Part shown: one piece after another, positions 57,065 to 64,000 of the stretch
Position numbering within the stretch: position 1 is the first letter of the stretch
How the letters are laid out: each line of letters begins with the position of its first letter
Assembly (NCBI GenBank): GCA_020543525.1
Contig: JAHYIO010000031.1
Location: 2,480,001-2,544,000 of the forward strand
DNA: 64,000 bases
Direction of reading: 5' to 3'
Origin: Coriolopsis trogii
Lineage: Eukaryota > Basidiomycota > Agaricomycetes > Polyporales > Polyporaceae
Made by a program: the position numbers and the translations under genes
Notes under the pieces: generated by a model
Told to the model about the DNA's origin: nothing
The model's database searches: none
What the model saw: the letters and a program-made list of their open reading frames with translations, nothing else

Positions 57065-58910
57065 CTACTTGCGTTCCTCAAACGGGTTCTCGACATACTC
57101 CAGTTCGTCATCGTCGTCGCTCGGCCGCGTCGCCGGAGGCGAGCTCGCGTTCATGAGCGACACCGGCCGTTTAGGCAGCAACCCGATCTTCGCTGTCGTC
57201 ACGAGTAGCGATAGCGGTAGGCGCAAAGTGTAGTTCAGCACAAGTATAGAAAAAAGAGGCTCAAACGGAGACATGAGAACGCGCACTCACCTGCGTTGAC
57301 CGGACTCCCGCTGACCGTCGTGGGCGGACGGGGCACATCGCCGGACGGGCGTGGAGACGGTGCGGGCGAGAGGCCGGAGCCCACAGCGGGACTCGCTGAC
57401 CTTGCCGCCGGCGTAGGGATCGGGGCCGTGGAGGAGGCGGGCGGAGTCTGGGGACTCGGCTTACCTGAGGATCGGCGTCGAGTGGTCAGTCAGTCAGTAC
57501 CGAATTCAAAATACCCTCACGAAATGCCTGCATCTGTCACTCACTCTGCACGGGCGGCGCATCGACACTGTAGCCTTGTACCTGGCTGTGAGTATCGTCG
57601 TGCAAAGAGACTTGGTGGGGCTCGGCGTTCGGAGAAGGCTGCTGAGGAGGCACGGGAGGGCCAGGGGCGTAGTACGCCTGTTGGTATGCCTGCGAAGCCG
57701 TGTGTCGATCGACTTGTGCGGGCGGCGCAGAGCCCCACTGCGGCATCGTCGAGTGTGACCCCTGCCCGGCACCACCAGCAGCACTATCAAGCGTTCTGCG
57801 TCAGTCCCCAGCCTGACACAGTATCGGGACGAGTTGGGATTCAGGACATGCACTCACCGATTCTGGTCAAACTCGTTGATCTTCGCCTTGACGCGCGAGA
57901 CGATCGAGCTGAACGTCCGCTTCCCGCTCTCCGCGATCTGGCCCATCGTCCGCTGCAGCTCTTGGAAGTCCGTCGCCCGCTCGCTCTCCACCGGCCTGCC
58001 ACCTGCCTGGGGGTGTTGCCGCGCCTGGTACGGGACCTGCTCCTGGCTCTGGCGCGGCCACGAGTTACCCGTCGCGTGTGGGCGGCCCCGGTCAGCCTGT
58101 CGCTGATCTTCGAGCATCAGCTGGCGCGCGAGCTGCTCGTCGAGATCTGTGCTCTGCTGCTCGTGCTGTGTGGAGAGGGCACATGTACATCGTCAATGAG
58201 AATGTCTCGATACGGACAAGAGGGTCGAGACTGCTTGTAGTGGCACGTACCTGCGGGGCGGCCGCATGCGTAGAGACGTAGTCCGGATCGCTCATTCCTA
58301 GTAGAATGTCCACGGCGCGCTCCTGGTCATTGTTCACCGACTCGAGCACGGATTGCCTGTCGCACACAACGGGGATGCGTCAGTCCTTCGTCAGGGCATG
58401 TCCAATCGCCTCTCGTAGCGATAGCGCAGGTCAACGCAGACGAAGGAAGACGTACAAGACCATCACATCGAAATCCGGGAACATCGCGCGCAACGCAGCA
58501 ACTTCCTTACTAACATGTTGTTCCTCCTCTGGGGGCACATCCCGTCCAAGCTCGAGGTTTATACCCTGTCTCTCCGCCGCATCCATAGCATAAGCAGTCG
58601 TTGCCGCCTGCTCCATCTCCGCTTCCGGTCGAGGAGGCAATACTGGAGTGTGCTCGACCGAATGCTCTTCGAAGGGATTGGTACCAGCGCTCGTCCCTGG
58701 GGTAGCGGTTGCAGCAGCTGTAGCAGCAACAGTCGGGTCAGTCGCAGTCGAAGGAGCGTGTGTGGCCGCAGCAGCTGCCGTGGCTTCAGTAGCTTCATGA
58801 TTTGTTGTTGGATGACCGGCTACCTCCGTCGTGGGTGCGTTATCCGGGAGTTCCCCTTCATTCCGGATAATCGTGTCGTCAGGCTTCGGAGAATGTGCTA
58901 CTTCGGTCAT
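57065..58910 (-). CDS. CUE-domain ubiquitin-binding protein (Cue5-like)
   Basis: Six exons, complement(57065..57192, 57291..57464, 57545..57783, 57858..58165, 58251..58356, 58456..58910), give 469 residues. After an Ala/Thr-rich N-terminus a CUE domain spans about 136-178, with the hallmark MFP (143-145) and the di-leucine DILL (168-171) that contact ubiquitin. A charged helical part follows (LDEQLARQLMLEDQRQ, then GKRTFSSIVSRVKAKINEF), then a Pro/Gln/Tyr-rich region and a C-terminal acidic motif (DDDDELEYVENPFEERK). The arrangement is that of yeast Cue5 and its relatives, autophagy adaptors that link ubiquitinated cargo to Atg8. I do not see a confident Atg8-interacting motif, so that role is inferred. 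The protein is probably soluble in the cytosol. Confidence 0.85.
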
Positions 58911-59228
58911 GATGTAGGAGTTGAACAGTCAAGGAGGATGCAGGAAGGAAACGAGATGTGTATTGTGCGCAGTCGCCGAGTTGAGCCAGGTTATATGACG
59001 CGGACGCTGCGGTCGTCCAAGAGTCAACTCATGTGGCGGTGGCTGGCGGTGGTCCCTTGGAGCCACTGCCTCCCAGCGTCTTGACCAATTACGACGCACT
59101 CGAGCTCTGCGCCGGGGTTGACCCCCTTTCCGCAGGCCGATGTGCGCAGTCTCACCAGACAGACAGACAACAGTAACAATCCGTATTATGGAGCGTGTTA
59201 CAGCAGTGTAAGGTATGTACAATAACAT
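58911..59228. promoter_or_regulatory. upstream region of the CUE gene / 3' end of the Vps3844-like gene
   Basis: 318 bp between two minus-strand genes; it contains CUE-gene promoter sequence and the neighbour's terminator. No individual site stands out. Confidence 0.35.
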
Positions 59229-60327
59229 TCATCTGGAGGCATGACCCGTACCACTCGTCAAGGTACTAGGCAACTTGTCAGCACCAACACCGGAGAGAAG
59301 GGCAACGGACCCGAAGACCAGCAACAAGAGCGTCACGGTCGTCCCGGCAAGGAGCACAAATGGTCTACGGACCCACGCGTAAGTATATGGAAGACGCGGA
59401 ATGTCAAGACAAACTCACCCGCTAACGTCCTTACGCTCACACGCAGTCCCGGCCCAGCGCTCCGTGCGTCCTTTGGGGTCCTTCGTCGTGCTGCACGCAC
59501 AGACAAAGCAAGTCTTCCCTGCCTTAGTCGCAGACACGCACTGGCCATGGCCGTTGCACGAGCTCGTTGCGTTACCGCACGTGTCCACGCTCGAATGACA
59601 TGTCGAAATACCCTCAATAGGCTCCGCGGGGTGCGGCAGGGGCGGAGGGAAAGGTGATTGTGGAGGTTGACGTTTGTCATGTTCGTGGTGATCGTGGTGA
59701 GAGGGAACGGTAACGACTGCGAGTTTGATATCGTTACGCTTGACAATACGCTCGAGAATCTCGTGGATGGTTTTGCGTGCTTGTTTGGCACCGTGTGCCT
59801 TCGAGATGGAAGTGAGGTCGAAAGCTCCGAAGCGATCAGAGACGTAGTCTCCCTCCAGGAAGTCCAGCAGGTTGGAAAGCTCGGATTCAGCGGCCCTCTC
59901 GTACACGTACGAGTAGACATGATGGGCGCGGTCATTGTATGTGGGTATAAGGGCAGATAGTGAGTCTTGGGTAGGCTCGCCAGAAATCGAGAAGGAATGC
60001 TTCTTTAAGGAATGAGGGATGGCATCTGTTTGCAACCACATATGAAGTCACCCGGGGCTAACTCAAGTGCACCTGGTACGCACCTTTAGCATCCTCAGAG
60101 CTTACAGTCAACAACAATGCCGTGTTAGACCCTTGTCCAAACAACAACTCCTGCTCTCCAGCAAACGGTGACGCATCCTCGAAGCGTTCGAGGTCAAGAT
60201 GTTTAGAAAGAACGGCGCCGGCTTTGCTGGCAGGAAGGCGGTGCGGGACGTGAGGCTCTGGATGAAGATAAACACGAACAGCCTGACAGAGGCCAGTGAG
60301 CAACAGAGGGATGAAGAGTCCCTTCAT
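59229..60327 (-). CDS. Vps3844 (DUF3844)-domain type I membrane protein
   Basis: Three exons, complement(59229..59364, 59419..60025, 60084..60327), give 328 residues. A signal peptide (MKGLFIPLLLTGLCQAV) leads into a lumenal domain. The C-terminal part has the conserved EGF-like cysteine cluster (CHSSVDTCGNATSSCNGHGQC, CFVCACSTTK, ACERKDVSG) directly before a transmembrane helix (FVLLAGTTVTLLLVFGSVALL) and a short tail. This is the Vps3844/DUF3844 arrangement, proposed to act in the endoplasmic reticulum or in vacuolar protein sorting; the biochemical role is not established. The start at 60327 gives the signal peptide; an in-frame ATG at 60384 would add 19 residues that hide it. Confidence 0.85.
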
Positions 60328-60760
60328 GGTCGTATGGTCGCTGCTAGACGTCAGGACTCTGCAACCGTTCACTACCGGGGTCATTGTTTGCTCGTATTTG
60401 CTTTTGTGGCAAAAGCGCTCATGCCTCGATCAAGCCCGTTCCACAGTGGAATGGGATACCTGCAGAGTACCGTACCACATAATACTAACAGGATCAATAC
60501 TAACAGGGTCAGGACAGAAAAACTGCCACTACACCATACCTTCCATTGGGATCAATTATAATCCATACCGGTTCAACCGGATACATAGTGCTACACTATA
60601 AGACATACACTTGAGTCACATCGAACTGACACGCAGTACAACGAGCTCATCAAGAGAGTACATCCAGAACCACAAAAATAAAGCTAAGTGCGGCGCTGAA
60701 GCCGCAGCGAATGTGAAGTTCGATGACGTCAAAATCAGGATAGAAAGTATTCAAAACTCC
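60328..60760. other. intergenic, AT-richer
   Basis: 433 bp between minus-strand genes. A short tandem-like repeat (GGATCAATACTAACAGGGTC region, 60480-60515) is present; no gene seen. Confidence 0.4.
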
Positions 60761-62237
60761 TCAATAGAAATCGGGAGACTTGCCCATGGAATATGCGTTT
60801 AGACACTCGACGAGCGGCGTATGAACCAGCGTAGCTGCGCGGAGATTGCTGTCGCACGCTTGTAGTACCGGAGGGTAAGTCTGCAAGAATGTGATGCTGA
60901 TCAGCGCAATTGCGGTGCGGAAGGCGTAAGAAGCGCTCACCATTGTGAAGCTCTTAGCCATCGCCAGGTCCGAGGAGAGCTTTGAGCACGCAAGGTAGAC
61001 AACGTGCCACGCGCTTTCAAACGCGGTCAACTTCTTGCTCAATGCGTCGCTGTTGTCCTGGATCTCGCCCACGAGTCTGTTCTTGGTCATCTCGAGGCCA
61101 TCAGCGCCTAGGACGGGTTCGGAGTCTTCTATGGCTCGGTCTATGTGACGGTGAGATTCTCAACACACAACGGGAACCAGATATTCAACAACGACCGCTT
61201 ACATTGACTGAAGTGGACATCGAGCGAGATTCCGACTGTATGCGACGTCATGAGCTGGGCAACGTGCATGCGAGAAACTGAGGATACTCACAGCACGAAA
61301 ACCGGAGCTTCTCCAGACGCGCTAGAGCGACTTTGAACGTGTAAACTATCTTGGTCAGGAGCCCGTTCAGGACCTGTTCACCCCGAGTGAGTACACTAGA
61401 AGGTGTCAGACATTCACAACGCGGGTGACCTTCCAGATGCCCATACAAAGCCTATGATAGTACGTGATCAGCAAACCGGAGCAATTCTGAATGTAGGGAA
61501 ACAACTCACTCTTCGATTCCGGTCCATACGCTCTCAAAGAAGCCCTGTGGCTCGGCCTTGATTCTTAGTGCACTTGCGACCTTGCGCGGGAAGACCTCGA
61601 CTACTTTCGATAGTTCATTGAAGTCCTCCGCGTTCTCTTGCGCAGTCTTGAGGTGCACTGGGATGGTCTATATGCGTGCATACATACTCAGCTGACATCA
61701 TCCGAGCCACAGAACCCAATCTCACCTCAAGGAACTTCCCGATCATAAGTCTCTTCTGCTCTAGTGAAACATCTTGCGATTGCGATAGTGGGATAAGTAT
61801 ATCCCCAAAGTCTGCAGTATGATACGTCAGTCCACTTGTCACCTCGCAACGCACATTCACAGCACCCATGAACAAGTAAGGAGGAAAGGAACGTACTTCT
61901 CAAGAAATGCGCGCACAGCCCCGCGTGCCGCTGCGAGTCCCGATAGATCCTTCGATGTCTCTAGACCGCCCAACGATACAACCGTAAATCCCTGACTATC
62001 TCCCACCGTGGCTAAAAGAGGGGGCGCGCGCACCTGCCGCAGTTCGTTCCATTCATCGCACAAAGGATGCTTCTCCCCGATCTCGGGTGTGCTCTCCAGC
62101 TGGGCCGCGACCGTCCGGAAGAGTTCTTGGATGTCAAGCTGGTCGTTCAGCAGCGTCACAAAATTCTGCTTCAGCTCCGCGCGGGCCCGCTGGGCCGCTT
62201 CAACATCGCTGTACGAAGGGAGGCCTGGCTCAGCCAT
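60761..62237 (-). CDS. nine-exon helical protein of unknown function (340 aa)
   Basis: Exons complement(60761..60880, 60941..61140, 61203..61235, 61292..61373, 61430..61451, 61510..61667, 61726..61834, 61897..61991, 62034..62237), including micro-exons of 22 and 33 nt, join in phase to 340 residues. I do not recognise a family. The sequence is mostly alpha-helical and amphipathic (DVEAAQRARAELKQNFVTLL, LSQSQDVSLEQKRLMIGKFL, TAQENAEDFNELSKVVEVFP, KIVYTFKVALARLEKL), with no signal peptide. The pattern suggests a helical bundle, but this is inference. Intron 1 is only 42 nt and in frame, so it may be retained. The frame is open upstream to an ATG at 62504, which could be an alternative start with a 5' extension. 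Confidence 0.65.
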
Positions 62238-62717
62238 TGTACCGGTTGTGTGCAGTTGCGCTAGGGTCGTCGAGGATGCTGTCGTGTAATGTCGTCGAGC
62301 TGTAGAACCGATGATTACAAGTGCTGAGTACAAGATAGAGCCTGGGTTGGGTGCTGCGGACTGCTCCGAGCTGCAGCACAGTCGGTCGAGGAGACTGGCC
62401 CCGGGTTCATCGCGTGCATAAACGCGAGCCGCAGCCTCGAGGCATGTACTTCTCTTGTCACGTGCTCCGGCGCATAGAGCAATGTCTTCAGGCGTCATTG
62501 GCATGGACCACTTGAAGTTGGAGAACGGTGTCGACTTGTTGCTGGGAGAGTTTATGTTGTTCCAAATATTTGAGTAAGGCTATCGCAGCAATTTGTATAA
62601 TACAAGAACGCGGACGATGCATCTATCCATCATGGGAGACTGCGACTAACCTTCACGTCTACTAACCCTCGGTCCATATTGCACACCCCGGAAATCACAC
62701 TTCTATGCGGAGGGCCC
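62238..62717. other. spacer between minus-strand genes
   Basis: 480 bp; includes the open frame extending upstream of the nine-exon gene (to 62504), probably 5' leader. Nothing else recognised. Confidence 0.4.
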
Positions 62718-64000
62718 TCACCCCGCAACATCCTTCTGCTCGGGTTCAGCAGCCACCTGGCCCTTCTCCACATCGCTCCTATCCGCCTCCTTGCCTCCCG
62801 GCTTCCCGTCCGGCTCCTCCGTCATCCACACCACGCCCTCTCCGTCCTGCAAGTCCACACCCGCCCGCTCGAATTTCTCTGTCCACCAAATGAACAAGTC
62901 CGGCGCGATCGGGTCCGTCGACGTGTCGACGAGAAAACCGAGCGTGCGCACGACTTCGAGGGCGGGGAAGAGCGAGCGATACGCCACGAACGCCTCGAGA
63001 TGCGCCTGCGCCTGGTTCGGCTTATTCGGATACAGCTTGCTGATACTCATTCCTCGGATCCCGACCCGCCGGAGAGTCGGATGGGGTACATCGAGCAGTG
63101 GCAGGCATGGTGGGCTCGCGTTGAAGTACTCCAGGTTCACGACCGGTGCGTCCGGCGCATTGGCTGTTGCAGTAGGGCCCTTCTGTGGTTTCGATGCTCC
63201 TGCTGCCTGCTGCTGCTGTTGATGCTCCTGTTTGAGGCGGAAGTGCGCCTGGGGCGAAATCGACACGACTTTCTCTCTCATGTCGAAGACCAGGGTTTCG
63301 AGGATCGGACATGTGGTCGGAGATAGAAAGGAGGACACACTGATGGGACCCGGCCGAAGCGACTGCGTCTTTGATGGCAGAAGCTCGACAGTTCGCAGCT
63401 GCCGGCCGTGTACCTCGAGGAAGCTGGCCAATTCCCTGGCTACAAGGGGCGCGTAGACTGTCGGGTGCGCACCGGCCGCGTCAAGGACGAGGTATCGTAG
63501 GGCAGGCATCACCTGCTTGGTTGCATAGCGAAGAAGCAGCGGACAGGTCGGCAGCGCCAGGTGTGTGACGTACGGGAAGTTGATGGTGTGAAACGAGCTC
63601 TGCTGGAGACAGCGCTCCGGATTGACGACGCAAATCTTCCCGAGATCCAGAACTCGCAGGGTGGGGAACTTCTCGAGCGCAGGTGTCGTCAGGAGAGGAA
63701 GCTCGTCAACCGCACAGACGCTGTCTTGCTGCCAACATAGTTCCTCGAGGGCGGACGGGAGATATTGTATCAGGACGGGGAGAAAGCCACTTGGCGCGGG
63801 TTTCTGCCAGACGCCACTGAAAACCCGCAACCTCGAGCAGAAGGATATGGAGATGATGACAGACCGCCAGAATGAGTGTGAATTCTTCGACATGGACCAG
63901 AGCTGGACTTCGAGATGCCTAACCCATCTCCCATGGCCCAAACCCTCGATCGCCGCTTTGGACCCATCCTCGCTCTCGACGACCTCCTTCCGGCTTTCTC
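62718..64000 (-). CDS. F-box/LRR-like protein, partial (runs off the right edge)
   Basis: A single open frame of at least 427 codons, continuing past the window end, so the N-terminus and any F-box lie outside. Leucine-rich, strand-helix repeats occur: LPSALEELCW, LEKFPTLRVLDLGKICVV, VTHLALPTCPLLLRYA, ALRYLVLDAAG, CPILETLVFDM. This layout is common in basidiomycete F-box proteins, which recruit substrates to SCF ubiquitin ligases. A glutamine run (QQQQQ) and a charged C-terminal tail are present. No intron was needed in this part. The exact function cannot be set. Confidence 0.6.
   Translation of the reverse strand, partial: ESRKEVVESEDGSKAAIEGLGHGRWVRHLEVQLWSMSKNSHSFWRSVIISISFCSRLRVFSGVWQKPAPSGFLPVLIQYLPSALEELCWQQDSVCAVDELPLLTTPALEKFPTLRVLDLGKICVVNPERCLQQSSFHTINFPYVTHLALPTCPLLLRYATKQVMPALRYLVLDAAGAHPTVYAPLVARELASFLEVHGRQLRTVELLPSKTQSLRPGPISVSSFLSPTTCPILETLVFDMREKVVSISPQAHFRLKQEHQQQQQAAGASKPQKGPTATANAPDAPVVNLEYFNASPPCLPLLDVPHPTLRRVGIRGMSISKLYPNKPNQAQAHLEAFVAYRSLFPALEVVRTLGFLVDTSTDPIAPDLFIWWTEKFERAGVDLQDGEGVVWMTEEPDGKPGGKEADRSDVEKGQVAAEPEQKDVAG

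Noticed and set aside
57296..58240. 314-codon plus-strand frame over the CUE-domain gene
   Set aside because: It crosses four introns of the opposite-strand gene and has Arg/Leu/Val-rich shadow composition.
1..64000. tRNA genes, rRNA and CRISPR arrays
   Set aside because: I looked for T-arm-like GGTTCGAnnCC segments with a matching acceptor stem and for regularly spaced repeats and found none convincing; a covariance-model scan would be decisive.

Overview
This is nuclear DNA of a filamentous fungus, most likely a wood-decay-type Agaricomycete (Basidiomycota, plausibly Polyporales). The genes are cut by many short GT-AG introns (about 42-130 nt, often one per 60-200 coding bases). They code for typical eukaryotic proteins, with secreted pepsin-family proteins of the polypore type, a fungal copia element, and a RecQ-like helicase of a kind expanded in basidiomycetes. 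I found no rRNA, tRNA or CRISPR array. Exon coordinates were rebuilt by hand from reading frame, splice sites and family similarity; most multi-exon genes close with perfect phase.

Layout. 0.9-9.5 kb: a two-zinc-finger protein (-), a PPG1-type PP2A-like phosphatase (+, 8 exons) and a CRAL-TRIO/Sec14-like protein with a C-terminal membrane segment (-), separated by long gene-poor stretches. 11.3-21.6 kb: a low-complexity basic protein (+), a Nudix NADH pyrophosphatase ending in a peroxisomal signal (-), a small membrane protein (-), a mitochondrial carrier (+) and eIF2-alpha (-, with a GC-AG intron). 22.2-28.6 kb: an aspartic protease with a GPI-like tail (-) and an unrecognised 259-aa protein (+). 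28.8-41 kb is a transposon district: a 1.9-kb non-autonomous DNA element with 15-bp inverted ends, and an apparently intact, very recent Ty1/copia retrotransposon (identical 567-bp LTRs, 5-bp target duplication). Related palindromic repeat remnants lie on both sides of it. 41.4-48 kb: a membrane-anchored pepsin-fold protein that has lost both catalytic triads (-), the TFIIA large subunit (-) and, divergently, a small coiled-coil protein (+).

48.2-52.8 kb holds the most interesting object: a 4,556-bp DNA transposon with hAT-like ends (CAGGGATG...CATCCCTG, perfect 8-bp target duplication CCTTGTGC). It carries a RecQ-like helicase gene, broken by one in-frame stop, tail-to-tail with a truncated DUF6589-like gene. 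No recognisable transposase is inside.

53.2-64 kb: a secreted aspartic protease (-), a CUE-domain (Cue5-like) ubiquitin-binding protein (-), a Vps3844/DUF3844 membrane protein (-), an unrecognised 9-exon gene (-) and an F-box/LRR-like gene running off the right edge (-).

The host genes are a mixed housekeeping set (translation initiation, transcription, phosphatase signalling, lipid transfer, NADH turnover, mitochondrial transport, ubiquitin-linked trafficking) plus secreted proteolysis. They share no evident pathway. The three pepsin-fold genes are the only functional cluster, and the 28-53 kb accessory block is built mostly by transposons.
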